A stretch of 64,000 nt of DNA. Origin: Rossellomorea marisflavi (lineage in GTDB: Bacteria > Bacillota > Bacilli > Bacillales > Bacillaceae_B). Where the stretch lies: assembly GCA_003667865.1 (NCBI GenBank), contig CP033051.1, positions 755,501-819,500 on the forward strand. Direction: 5' to 3'. How positions within the stretch are numbered: position 1 is the first letter of the stretch; the number at the start of each line of letters is the position of its first letter. Positions 45,298 to 52,976 of this stretch are shown piece after piece. The position numbers and the translations under genes are program-made. The notes below the pieces were generated by a model. It ran no database searches. It was not told the origin of the DNA and saw only the letters and a program-made list of their open reading frames with translations.

Positions 45298-45541
45298 CCG
45301 TTTTCCTACCTTAATTTATTCGATATCCCCATCATTGTCTTTTTCAATAATTCTCATACTTGTACTCTTTATTGTTCTATATTAAGAACAGTAACTCCTC
45401 TAAAAAAAACGTTTTTTTAAAAATTTATTTTGCTCTTGTATGTTCAGTACGAGTAAGACAAACTATAGAACTGTACTTTCATATATTTTACATGTTGGTT
45501 ATGATATAATTTGGACAAACATTTACTGGAGGTTTATAAGG

Positions 45542-45982
45542 ATGAAAACCTTTAAAGTCATTTCCCTTCAAGTAGTAGAAAACGATGAGCTTCGAGAAAT
45601 TGACATAACAGATGGGCTAATAATAAATAGAGAAGATGCCGATCGGACATGGCTTATTGAGGTCTGTATACAAAAGAATCTATATGATTTTTTTCGAGAC
45701 GAGCAGCAAAAAGCTGAGGAACTAGAAATTCAAGTTGTGATCTCTCACCCTGATAATGATCCAGCTGCCTTCATGACACATATCCGCTGTATTAAACAAA
45801 TGGACGAACATATTAGTATATTATTTGATGGAAAACTCAAAAAACACCGAAATGAATATGCTGAGTTACTGTTAGATGACCTTGTACAGAAGGGTTTTTC
45901 AGGAGAAAGTTTGGTGAATGAATTCCGCGATAAAATGAAGTCTAAACCAAGAATACCAGCAACAGCTAAATCAAGTATATAA
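45542..45982 (+). CDS. ywpF: YwpF-like protein
   Basis: 146 residues beginning MKTFKVISLQVVENDELREI and containing ITDGLIINREDADRTWLIEV, FDGKLKKHRNEYAELLLDDL and VNEFRDKMKSKPR, all characteristic of B. subtilis YwpF. The ATG at 45542 follows GGAGG with 9 nt; the frame is open further upstream to 45440, but that part is unlikely to be coding. No role is established. Position between ssbB and fabZ preserves the B. subtilis order. Confidence 0.9.
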   Translation: MKTFKVISLQVVENDELREIDITDGLIINREDADRTWLIEVCIQKNLYDFFRDEQQKAEELEIQVVISHPDNDPAAFMTHIRCIKQMDEHISILFDGKLKKHRNEYAELLLDDLVQKGFSGESLVNEFRDKMKSKPRIPATAKSSI

Positions 45983-46072
45983 CTTTAGTTATATACAAGT
46001 TCTTAATATGGAACAAAAGAAAAGAATATGCTATACTGAGACTAACAAATTTGCTTAAGGTGAGTGAACATC

Positions 46073-46393
46073 GTGATTGGGGAGAGAGTAAAGAAACTTA
46101 GACAAGAAAAAAGAATGTCTATGACGGAACTTGCTGATAAGGCTGGAGTAGCCAAGTCATACCTAAGTTCAATAGAACGTAACCTTCAACAAAACCCTTC
46201 TATTCAGTTCCTTGAAAAAGTATCGGGGGCATTGGGTGTAACTGTTGATTCTCTCTTATTTAATACAAAAGACGAATCACAAGTAGACCCTGATTGGATT
46301 AATATTGCTGAGGATGCAATGAAGTCAGGCATTACGAAAGAACAATTCCGTGAATTCATTGAATTTAATAAATGGCGTCAAACACAAAAATAA
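46073..46393 (+). CDS. sinR: Biofilm master repressor SinR
   Basis: 106 residues. N-terminal Cro/C1 HTH: ERVKKLRQEKRMSMTELADK, then AGVAKSYLSSIERNLQQNPSIQFLEKV, nearly identical to B. subtilis SinR. The C-terminal dimer and SinI-binding domain is INIAEDAMKSGITKEQFREF. SinR represses EPS and matrix genes. The start GTG 46073 follows AAGGTGA; a GTG three codons earlier is too close to the site. In B. subtilis sinI and sinR are adjacent and read together; here a sinI-like gene lies convergent to sinR, which is unusual. Confidence 0.95.
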   Translation: MIGERVKKLRQEKRMSMTELADKAGVAKSYLSSIERNLQQNPSIQFLEKVSGALGVTVDSLLFNTKDESQVDPDWINIAEDAMKSGITKEQFREFIEFNKWRQTQK

Positions 46394-46422
46394 AAGCCTA
46401 CTCTTATAGAGTTAGGCTTTTA
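46388..46422. terminator. Shared bidirectional terminator between sinR and sinI
   Basis: AAAAGCCTA and TAGGCTTTT arms with a CTC/GAG inner stem. It starts just before the sinR stop and also spans the last codons of the convergent sinI gene. T-runs lie on both strands. Confidence 0.8.
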
Positions 46423-46565
46423 TTGTACTCACTTTTCTCAATAAAATATGTCATGGCTTCCGAATTACCATTTAAAAATTCTCGAATTTCTTCCTTTGTA
46501 ATACCTGATTCTAATGCTTCCTTGATCATGAGTACCCATTCAATATCAATTTCTCTACTCTTCAA
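46404..46565 (-). CDS. sinI: SinI-like antirepressor
   Basis: 53 residues. The Sin helical hook is clear: IDIEWVLMIKEALESGITKEEIREFLN, matching the SinR C-terminal domain and B. subtilis SinI. SinI binds SinR and blocks its DNA binding. The TTG start at 46565 follows GGGAGG with 8 nt; the frame is open to an ATG at 46634, giving 76 residues, but that start has no ribosome binding site. Transcribed toward sinR. A c-di-GMP-I riboswitch lies in its leader. Confidence 0.85.
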   Translation of the reverse strand: MKSREIDIEWVLMIKEALESGITKEEIREFLNGNSEAMTYFIEKSEYNKSLTL

Positions 46566-46993
46566 CCTTAATTCCTCCCAAAATACTTTATGTATTCCAG
46601 GCAGTCCAGCCATCATCATAAAAGATCTACACATTTACAACATTGTCATCATGTTTCTATTATGTATGAAGAGTATGAAAGAATGATATCAATAGAAGTA
46701 TCTTGGGTTTTGGGTTTTGACAATGTGTCTTTCTTACTAGATCCTACCTTAGATCTGTGACTTTGCGTCCCCAACTTTCGTATAGGTTTGCCTTTATCTG
46801 ACCTTGTTTCCCCTATTTCTACTACATTATAACTGATACTTTTGTAATGAAACTGCTACTTTTTGTCAAATACATTGCGTTTTTTTACATCTTTTTCCTA
46901 CAAATCAAGAAGTTATTTGACAAATTCAAATATAATTAACATAATATCCTTGCTAATAAGTAAAGCTTTTGTCGGAATTTCGCTAACGTTCTA
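46566..46993. other. Intergenic stretch upstream of sinI with a c-di-GMP riboswitch
   Basis: About 430 bases. Beside the aptamer (listed separately), a TATAAT box near 46825-46830 on the minus strand gives a plausible promoter just before the riboswitch. The remainder has no other recognisable element. Confidence 0.5.
46715..46806 (-). promoter_or_regulatory. c-di-GMP-I (GEMM) riboswitch of the sinI-like gene
   Basis: The minus strand reads AAAGGCAAACC, a short hairpin with an ACGAAAG loop, GGGGACGCAAAG, TCACAGATCTAAGG and GGATCTAG. GGCAAACC, GAAA in the loop, GACGCAAAG and CUAAGG are the hallmarks of the GEMM-I aptamer; GUC/GAC and AGAUC/GAUCU can form the second helix. The 3' closing side is less conserved than in the 31.3-kb copy. 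It lies about 150 nt upstream of the sinI-like start, same strand. It would make the SinR antagonist respond to c-di-GMP. Confidence 0.75.
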
Positions 46994-47182
46994 TTAAACG
47001 AGTGCCTTATTACTATATTTCCTTTGCACTAGTTTTGGAGATGTAGTTAATGGCTTTAATGTCGTTGCATTATAGTATGGAGAGCCTGTTAAGTCTTCTC
47101 CACAGGTCGGACATATCCATTTCCCTACTTCATTACTACTAAATGACGACCTTTGACACTTGTTACAAAATTTTTTGTACAT
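46994..47182 (-). CDS. Zinc-ribbon protein (62 aa)
   Basis: FCNKCQRSSF and ICPTCGEDL give two CxxC pairs 18 residues apart, a classic zinc ribbon. The remaining tail is Thr/Lys-rich and probably disordered. AGAGGGTGG is 5-8 nt before ATG 47182. No fusion partner or membrane segment. Small zinc ribbons of this type are common in Bacillaceae; no function known. Confidence 0.6.
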   Translation of the reverse strand: MYKKFCNKCQRSSFSSNEVGKWICPTCGEDLTGSPYYNATTLKPLTTSPKLVQRKYSNKALV

Positions 47183-47292
47183 AGATCCACCCTCTTTTGT
47201 TCACTATAAAGAACAATATATGTTTAATATTACCTATATATTCATTTTTTTCAAGGATTTTGTTCAAAAAAACGAACGAAATTTTCAAAAAA

Positions 47293-47324
47293 TAAAAACC
47301 CCTCACTTTGTGTAGGAGTTTTTT
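47293..47324 (-). terminator. Terminator after the 60-aa reading frame
   Basis: On the minus strand AAAACTCC, about 12 bases, GGGGTTTTT with following TATTTT. It overlaps the stop codon of the frame ending at 47323. Confidence 0.65.
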
Positions 47325-47505
47325 AATGAATTTTGTCGCTATTAAACGGGCTTTGTTGAAGGCCGATTTCTTGTGATTCAATCAACTTTTCAATTATATA
47401 ATCAATATCCTGTTTACGATATTGGTGAATAGGCATTTCTTCTTCATAGATCTGATAATATAAGAGCTGTGCTAATCTGAGATCTTTACTTGATGGTGGA
47501 CCCAA
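47323..47505 (-). CDS. Small acidic protein or frameshifted C-terminal extension (60 aa)
   Basis: KDLRLAQLLYYQIYEEEMPI and DYIIEKLIESQEIGLQ show helical, acidic sequence. A TTG at 47505 is the only start, with no ribosome binding site. Its frame joins the preceding gene by one base slip at a run of nine A (47517-47525), so it may be the C-terminus of the 129-residue protein rather than a separate gene. See the findings. Confidence 0.4.
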   Translation of the reverse strand: MGPPSSKDLRLAQLLYYQIYEEEMPIHQYRKQDIDYIIEKLIESQEIGLQQSPFNSDKIH

Positions 47506-47510
47506 ATCAA

Positions 47511-47900
47511 CTACTTTTTTTTTCGTTCATTCTCTAGTTTATCAAGTAAGTATTTTGCTTCTGCTTTACAAGAGAAATCATAATCTGTTTTTAGTTCATT
47601 TTGAAGTTGATCAATCTGATTAATCTGATCCTCAGTTGGCTCTTCAGTTAGAACCTTCTCAATCGTCTCGTTAATCTTAGTTGCCAGGTCTTGATGAAAA
47701 CCAGTGTCATTTTTGGTTTCAACGCTAAGATCTTTATACCAAGACGCGTTTTCATTTATATATGTACGCCATTCTTCAATAAAATCTTGAAGATTGTACT
47801 TCTTTTCATCCCATTCAATATTCGTCATGTATTGCTCAAACGCTGTTTTAATGGAACGAGTGATGCTTATCTTCGTACCCGAATTCAAATCTTTAAACAT
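47511..47900 (-). CDS. Hypothetical helical protein (129 aa)
   Basis: ATG 47900, with the T-rich AGTACTTT region and GGAGG about 10 nt upstream. Soluble, acidic, almost all helical (for example TAFEQYMTNIEWDEKKYNLQ, DYDFSCKAEAKYLLDKLENE), resembling a protein of the phage or defence accessory kind in composition. Ends in KKK encoded by the nine-A run, just before the stop. No family recognised. Confidence 0.5.
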   Translation of the reverse strand: MFKDLNSGTKISITRSIKTAFEQYMTNIEWDEKKYNLQDFIEEWRTYINENASWYKDLSVETKNDTGFHQDLATKINETIEKVLTEEPTEDQINQIDQLQNELKTDYDFSCKAEAKYLLDKLENERKKK

Positions 47901-48084
47901 GTATGGAAAGTACCTCCTAAAATAAGTTAGTTCTTTTAAGGATGTCCTATTTTCATCGATTTTTCGTTCGTATACCTATAGTAATAAGTATACCCACCAT
48001 TAGAGAATTTTACTTTAAAACGGAAATTTTAGCAAATTTTTTTATAATTCACAAATAATCTGTAAAATACTAGGTGTTTTATGT

Positions 48085-48113
48085 CAAAAAAAGAAGATGG
48101 CCATGAGCCATCT
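48085..48113 (-). terminator. Terminator of the lipoprotein gene
   Basis: On the minus strand AGATGGC, TCATG, GCCATCT and TCTTTTTTT. Compact, typical intrinsic terminator. Confidence 0.8.
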
Positions 48114-48124
48114 CCTTTCAACCG

Positions 48125-48514
48125 TTATTGGTTATTTTCTTCGTTATCACCATTTGTTCCGTTCATCATGTTTGTATCATTACCGTTGTTTCCATTTGTA
48201 GTACCTTCGTTGTTAGTACCTGTTGTTCCACCATTAGTACCAGTAGTATCACCATCTTGGTCGATTTGACCTTGGTCATCTTCTGAGATGTTACCATTGT
48301 CATCAAGGTCGGTATCAAGGTCTGGATCGGCATCAAGGTTAGGATCTGTTGTGTTTGTATCAGTATCCATATCCATGTCCATATCCATGTCTCCATCTTC
48401 TGTGATGGTATTGTCGTTTGGAGGTGGATCTTGATCGTCCGCGTTACAACCTACAAGTAGTGATGCTGCAAGAGCTGATCCACCGATAATTGATAATAGA
48501 CGTTTATTCATCAT
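48125..48514 (-). CDS. Low-complexity lipoprotein (129 aa)
   Basis: ATG ATG at 48514 follows AAGGAGAG. The N-terminus is a lipoprotein signal with lipobox ASLLVGC (Cys ~23). The mature part is almost only Asp, Asn, Thr, Gly and Gln: DMDMDMDMDTDTN, DPNLDADPDLDTDLDDNG, then TGTNGGTTGTNNEG. Such Asp/Asn-rich tails could bind cations or simply act as surface spacers. B. subtilis has no close relative here to my knowledge. Followed by its own terminator. Confidence 0.75.
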   Translation of the reverse strand: MMNKRLLSIIGGSALAASLLVGCNADDQDPPPNDNTITEDGDMDMDMDMDTDTNTTDPNLDADPDLDTDLDDNGNISEDDQGQIDQDGDTTGTNGGTTGTNNEGTTNGNNGNDTNMMNGTNGDNEENNQ

Positions 48515-48616
48515 TTATCTCTCCTTCATTTCCTTAGATTCAATAAAGACCCTTTATAATCGGTCCTTGTTATCTTTCCCGAATTTAAGGAGAACTTGCA
48601 TGTTCTAAAAAATACA

Positions 48617-48648
48617 TAAAAAAACCAACTCCTAAAGAGAGCTGGTTT
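48617..48648 (-). terminator. Terminator of fabZ
   Basis: AAACCA with CTC and GAG inside, and TGGTTT, then TTTTTTT on the minus strand, just after the fabZ stop. Confidence 0.75.
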
Positions 48649-48655
48649 CAAGACA

Positions 48656-49087
48656 TTATTGTTTTTCACCTAAAGCAAACATCATTTCTAACTCACATGC
48701 AACCTCACCATCAACTGTTGCAATACCTTTCCCTTTTCCGATAGCACCTTTAAAACGAACCATTTCCACCTCTAAACGAAGCTGGTCACCTGGCTTAACT
48801 TGACGCTTAAAGCGGCATTTATCAATTCCAGTAAAGAATGCAAGTCTTCCTCTGTTATCCTCAAGCTTTAGCATGGCTACTGCACCTACTTGAGCTAACG
48901 CTTCTACGATTAAAACACCCGGCATAACCGGATAGTCTGGAAAATGACCATTGAAGAACTCTTCATTCGCTGTAACATTCTTGATTCCAACCGCTTTCTT
49001 TCCTTCTTCCACTTCCAGGATACGATCCACCAACAAAAATGGATAGCGATGTGGAATAATTTCTTTAATTTGATCAATAGTAAGCAT
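48656..49087 (-). CDS. fabZ: 3-hydroxyacyl-ACP dehydratase FabZ
   Basis: 143 residues of the hot-dog fold. [22 protein letters not shown] opens the protein and holds His of the dehydratase site ([10 protein letters not shown]); [30 protein letters not shown] is the helix with the catalytic Glu. It removes water from 3-hydroxyacyl-ACP in fatty acid elongation. ATG 49087 follows AAGGAGG; a longer frame to 49156 is not supported. Matches ywpB in B. subtilis, in the same place. Confidence 0.95.
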   Translation of the reverse strand: MLTIDQIKEIIPHRYPFLLVDRILEVEEGKKAVGIKNVTANEEFFNGHFPDYPVMPGVLIVEALAQVGAVAMLKLEDNRGRLAFFTGIDKCRFKRQVKPGDQLRLEVEMVRFKGAIGKGKGIATVDGEVACELEMMFALGEKQ

Positions 49088-49162
49088 GAACAGTTCCTCC
49101 TTATTATGTACAAGCATGATTTCTTTCATTTTACCTAACAACTTTGGTTGGAGCAACGTAAA

Positions 49163-49202
49163 AGAGGGACGGACCTCGGTGAAACCCGAGGTCCGTCCCT
49201 CT
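49163..49202. terminator. REP palindrome between the EpuA-like gene and fabZ
   Basis: AGAGGGACGGACCTCGG, TGAAAC, CCGAGGTCCGTCCCTCT: a 17-bp stem lying 5 nt beyond the stop of the EpuA-like gene. It probably terminates it. Last REP unit toward the right of the window. Confidence 0.75.
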
Positions 49203-49207
49203 ACTAT

Positions 49208-49498
49208 CTATTCTTTTATGACAATGTCAATGATGTGCTGCCAGGTTTCTTTTTTTAGTATGTCTCCTGGCTCCCCGCTACCGATGACTCCATATCCAAT
49301 CATTAAGCCAAAGACAAGACTTCCAGCAAGAAGGAGCACAACGAGAATTAAACGTAGCCAAATCGGAAGGAGACGGATTCGGATCCATCTTTTGTCCTCT
49401 TCTAAACGAGCTTGTTTACGTTGCTTTCGTTCTGCTTTTTTTTCAGCTTTTAATTGTTCTCTTGTTTTACCTTCTTGAAGAACATCCTTATCCGTCAT
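49208..49498 (-). CDS. EpuA-like small membrane protein (96 aa)
   Basis: A charged, Lys/Arg/Glu-rich N-terminus (REQLKAEKKAERKQRKQARLEE) is followed by WIRIRLLPIWLRLILVVLLLAGSLVFGLMIGYGVIG, one transmembrane helix, and a short tail. The RIRLLPIW-helix block is the signature of the EpuA family, often mislabelled RNA polymerase beta subunit. ATG 49498 follows AAAGGAG; a TTG two codons upstream is close. Likely part of the flhOP operon. Confidence 0.75.
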   Translation of the reverse strand: MTDKDVLQEGKTREQLKAEKKAERKQRKQARLEEDKRWIRIRLLPIWLRLILVVLLLAGSLVFGLMIGYGVIGSGEPGDILKKETWQHIIDIVIKE

Positions 49499-49512
49499 AC
49501 TCAAAAACTCCT

Positions 49513-50355
49513 TTAACGAATCCCGTTTACTAGTCCCATCATTTGGTCTGCTAGTGTAATTGATCGAGATTGAAATTGGTATGAACGTTGCACATTAATG
49601 AGCTCCGTCATTTCTTTCCCCATATCTACATTCGATGCTTCTAACGTTCCTTGTGAAAGCTGAATTCCATTACGGCCAGCACCTTCAAGGTTTGTTAAAA
49701 TCTCTTGTTCTGTCACAGCTGTATTATCCATGTTCACTGGAAGTCCAACAAGATTATTGCCATATTGCTCTAAAAACTGAGGTTTTTGTATTGACACAAT
49801 TCCTAGATCAAATTGCTGAGATTGACCATTGGCACCATTCACAATAAAGCCTCCGCCAGCTTGAAGGTTAAAGCCTTCAATGTCCTCTGGGAAGGTGATG
49901 TATTGATCATTCTCGTCTAAAACAGGGTGGCCTTGACCATTTACAAGCATGGCTTCACCGTTACCTAGAGGAGAGACATAGAATGCACCATCTCTTGTAT
50001 AACGTACTTGATTTTGACCATTTTCTTCTACAAGCACTTTAAAGAATTGGCGGTTATTGTTCAGTGCGAAATCGAGCTCACGACCTGTAGACTTTAAGAC
50101 ACCTTGCGTTAAAATCATCTGTGATTGACCTAGTTTCGCTCCAACACCCTGACGAACACCATTTGGAGTAAGTCGCCCTAATTCAAGACGAGGATCAGGT
50201 TGATTGTCGAACTGCTGCACAAGTAACTCAGAGAATGTCGCTTCTCTACGTTTATACCCATTTGTATCCGAATTGGCTAAGTTATGACTGATTGTGTCCA
50301 TTTGCTTTTGCAGTTGGCTTAGCGTATTCGTTGCTGTAATCATTGTACGGTTCAT
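49513..50355 (-). CDS. flhP: Flagellar basal-body/hook protein FlhP
   Basis: 280 residues of the FlgF/FlgG rod family. N-terminal MITATNTLSQLQKQMDTISHNLANSDTNGYKRRE and C-terminal ASNVDMGKEMTELINVQRSYQFQSR are the conserved ends of rod proteins. It forms part of the distal rod. The order mbl-flhO-flhP-fabZ matches B. subtilis. It follows flhO after a 33-nt gap. CCCTCC-containing ribosome site before ATG 50355. Confidence 0.95.
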   Translation of the reverse strand: MNRTMITATNTLSQLQKQMDTISHNLANSDTNGYKRREATFSELLVQQFDNQPDPRLELGRLTPNGVRQGVGAKLGQSQMILTQGVLKSTGRELDFALNNNRQFFKVLVEENGQNQVRYTRDGAFYVSPLGNGEAMLVNGQGHPVLDENDQYITFPEDIEGFNLQAGGGFIVNGANGQSQQFDLGIVSIQKPQFLEQYGNNLVGLPVNMDNTAVTEQEILTNLEGAGRNGIQLSQGTLEASNVDMGKEMTELINVQRSYQFQSRSITLADQMMGLVNGIR

Positions 50356-50388
50356 GCATTTCCCTCCTTTGCGCTAGCTTTATCTTGA

Positions 50389-51228
50389 TTAGTTGACTCG
50401 TCCAATTTCATTTGCTGCTTTTTCCATACTACGATCATATGCTTGAAGTACTTTTTGATTGGCTTCAAAAGCACGGTACGCTGTCATCATGTCCGTCATG
50501 GTACGACCAGGGTCTACATTCGAACGTTCAAGCTTCCCTTGGTTTGTAGTAAAAGCAAGTCCATCTTGATTATAAGCACTTGGAAGAAGGGCGTTTCCAA
50601 CAGATGCAAATAAACCGTCACCTTGTTTGACTAATAGATTAGGGTTTTGTGCAAAACTAATACCAAGCCTTGCAATTTGTTGGTCATTCACAAATACCTG
50701 ACCTTGCTCATCCACTCTAAATTGATCGTCTGGAACTTGAATACGTTGCCCTGCATCATCAAGGACAAATTGACCATTCGCAGCTGTTAAAAACCCATTT
50801 CCATCAACTGTAAAGTTCCCGTTTCTTGTATATTTCACATTGCCATCTAGACCTTCAATGTTAAAGAAGGTTGAACCGGCAAAGCCTGATTCTTCGTCTG
50901 TCGGCATGATTTGATTAACAAGTGCAATATCTGTAAAGTTCTGCGTATCCTGCAGAGGACCTTGTGAAAAATTCGGTGTTGCCTCTTGCATATACACTCC
51001 AGAATTTATTGCTCCAATGTTGGCCATTGAAGGCAGATTTAACCCTTTTTGTGTTGGGATTGTTTTTGAATCAACATGCTGAAGAAGCATTTCAGGGAAT
51101 GCTCTCATTGATGATTGATCCGCTTTGAATCCAGGAGTATTTACATTTGCCATATTATTGGACAGCATTTCTGTACGGCGTTGTTGTGCAAGCATTCCAG
51201 AAGCTACTGTATAAAATCCACGAAACAT
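50389..51228 (-). CDS. flhO: Flagellar basal-body/hook protein FlhO
   Basis: 279 residues. FYTVASGMLAQQRRTEMLSNNMANVNTPGFKADQSS and the end SNVDPGRTMTDMMTAYRAFEANQKVLQAYDRSMEKAANEIGRVN are typical of FlgG/FlgF-type rod proteins. It pairs with the downstream flhP product. The gene lies 124 nt after mbl; promoter presence in that gap is likely but not proven. Confidence 0.95.
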   Translation of the reverse strand: MFRGFYTVASGMLAQQRRTEMLSNNMANVNTPGFKADQSSMRAFPEMLLQHVDSKTIPTQKGLNLPSMANIGAINSGVYMQEATPNFSQGPLQDTQNFTDIALVNQIMPTDEESGFAGSTFFNIEGLDGNVKYTRNGNFTVDGNGFLTAANGQFVLDDAGQRIQVPDDQFRVDEQGQVFVNDQQIARLGISFAQNPNLLVKQGDGLFASVGNALLPSAYNQDGLAFTTNQGKLERSNVDPGRTMTDMMTAYRAFEANQKVLQAYDRSMEKAANEIGRVN

Positions 51229-51352
51229 ATCTTCACCTCAATATCCGTTCCATTCTTCCTTTATTATATCGGATGAATTTCGGTATTGTTATCCCTTTGA
51301 TGTCTATTTTATATGGAAATACTGGTTAAATTACGTAATTCGAGAAGAGCAA

Positions 51353-52354
51353 TTAAATGATTTTTCTTCTATCAATACGGTCAATATTTTCAAGCATAAT
51401 TCCTGTTCCAATTGCAACGCAATCCATTGGATTTTCTGCAACCAATACAGGTACTTTTAGTTCTTCTGCCAGTAGCTGATCCATTCCGTGAAGAAGCGCT
51501 CCTCCACCTGTAATAATGACACCACGATCAATAATATCTGCTGAAAGTTCTGGTGGCGTTTTTTCTAGTACGTTTTTAGCTGCTTGTACAATGACGTAAA
51601 CAGAGTCACGAAGGGCACCTTGAATTTCTTCAGAATTAACTGTAATCGTTCTTGGAAGACCTGAAACCATGTCACGACCACGAATGTCCATCTCTTCGTT
51701 TCGAGAGTTCGGAAATACAGTTCCGATATTGACCTTAATATCTTCTGCCGTACGCTCACCGATAAGAAGCTTATATTCCTTCTTAATATAGTTCAGAATT
51801 TCATGATCAAACTTGTCTCCAGCCATTTTGATGGATGCCGACTCAACAATGTCACCCATTGAAAGAACCGCAATATCTGTTGTTCCTCCACCGATATCAA
51901 CAACCATGTTCCCGCTAGGCTGGAAGATATCCATACCCGCTCCTATTGCTGCTACCTTTGGTTCTTCTTCTAAGTAGACTTTCTTTCCACCGCTTTTTTC
52001 TGCTGCTTCTTTAATCGCTTTTTGCTCAACACCTGTAATGTTTGTTGGACAGCAAATTAAGATTCTTGGCTTAGAAAGAAAGCCTTTAACGTTTAGTTTG
52101 TTAATGAAATGGCGTAGCATTGCTTCTGTTACGTCAAAGTCTGCGATGACTCCATCCTTTAATGGGCGGATGGCTACAATGTTACCTGGAGTACGTCCGA
52201 CCATACGGCGTGCTTCTTCCCCTACTGCTAATACTTTGTTTGTTTTTTTATCTAGTGCTACTACGGATGGTTCGTTTAATACAATGCCTTTTCCTTTTAC
52301 ATGTATTAATACGTTTGCCGTTCCAAGGTCAATTCCAATATCCTTCGCGAACAT
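51353..52354 (-). CDS. mbl: MreB-like cytoskeletal protein Mbl
   Basis: 333 residues of the actin fold. GIDLGTANVLIHVKGKGIVLNEPSV (phosphate 1), MVVDIGGGTTDIAVLSMGD (phosphate 2), and GVIITGGGALLHGMDQLL (adenosine) are present. It guides lateral cell-wall synthesis and cell shape. The gene order spoIIID-mbl-flhO matches B. subtilis. Start ATG 52354 with AAGAAGGG-like site. Confidence 0.95.
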   Translation of the reverse strand: MFAKDIGIDLGTANVLIHVKGKGIVLNEPSVVALDKKTNKVLAVGEEARRMVGRTPGNIVAIRPLKDGVIADFDVTEAMLRHFINKLNVKGFLSKPRILICCPTNITGVEQKAIKEAAEKSGGKKVYLEEEPKVAAIGAGMDIFQPSGNMVVDIGGGTTDIAVLSMGDIVESASIKMAGDKFDHEILNYIKKEYKLLIGERTAEDIKVNIGTVFPNSRNEEMDIRGRDMVSGLPRTITVNSEEIQGALRDSVYVIVQAAKNVLEKTPPELSADIIDRGVIITGGGALLHGMDQLLAEELKVPVLVAENPMDCVAIGTGIMLENIDRIDRRKII

Positions 52355-52567
52355 CTTGCTTACTCCCTTCTTACCTATCCATCAATATTTATTTATCTAT
52401 TTTCATGTCATTTTTGTATATCTTTTTACTGAAATTTATTAAAGTTTCACCTAGTTAATAATTTTAGCATATTTCTGTCGAAAAAAGGTATGAATTGTCA
52501 TAAAAATGTTCTATGAAATTACTGTTAATTGTAATAAAGGGGGAGTGTTGTAAAACCTTTTGACTTA

Positions 52568-52720
52568 GACCGTTGCTTTCCGCTGCAGGAGCTTGCTTTC
52601 CGCGGGGCGGGGGTGAGCCTCCTCCATGGAAGGTTTCGTTCCAGTAGGTACGAACCCCGGGGCTCACCATTCCCGCTATGTCCCGCAGGAGTCAAGCTCC
52701 TTCCGCTCCAAGCAACTCTG
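52568..52720. repeat. 152-bp structured repeat, copy 1
   Basis: Begins GACCGTTGCTTTCCGCTG and ends CCGCTCCAAGCAACTCTG. Nested inverted arms (GCAGGAGCTTG with CAAGCTCC; GGTGAGCC with GGCTCACC) can fold into one long hairpin. Two more copies lie at 57573-57724 and 59464-59615 with paired base changes in the apical arm (TTTCGT/ACGAA here). Confidence 0.85.
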
Positions 52721-52930
52721 TATTTTTAACCTTTTTATTCTTGGTTTAGAGAATACATATTTAACAAACTGATTTTAGTCACTTTTTAAAGACTTGGATA
52801 TGTTAACAAACTATTAGTAGCTTCTTATTTTCATTGTGACCTGATCATACTTCTGTAATACGGGGGCTTGTGGTTCGGGTATGGTTTTGAGGTTTTGTAT
52901 GTAGTTCTCCGTTTTGGCTAGCTTTAAATA

Positions 52931-52972
52931 GAAAAATGCCAGATACCAAAGCTTTGCTTGGTTCCTGGCTTT
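52931..52972 (-). terminator. Terminator of spoIIID
   Basis: On the minus strand GCCAG, GAACCAAGC, AAAGCTTGG, TATCTGGC, then ATTTTTC. The hairpin starts 8 nt beyond the spoIIID stop. Confidence 0.75.
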
Positions 52973-52976
52973 TTCT

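Noticed and set aside
45400..45421. A-run followed by CG and a T-run upstream of ywpF
   Set aside because: A simple AT palindrome. It could be a hairpin or curved DNA, but no gene ends there and nothing supports a terminator.
52464..52670. 68-codon minus-strand frame near mbl
   Set aside because: It lies mostly in the 152-bp structured repeat and is not conserved in the other two copies.
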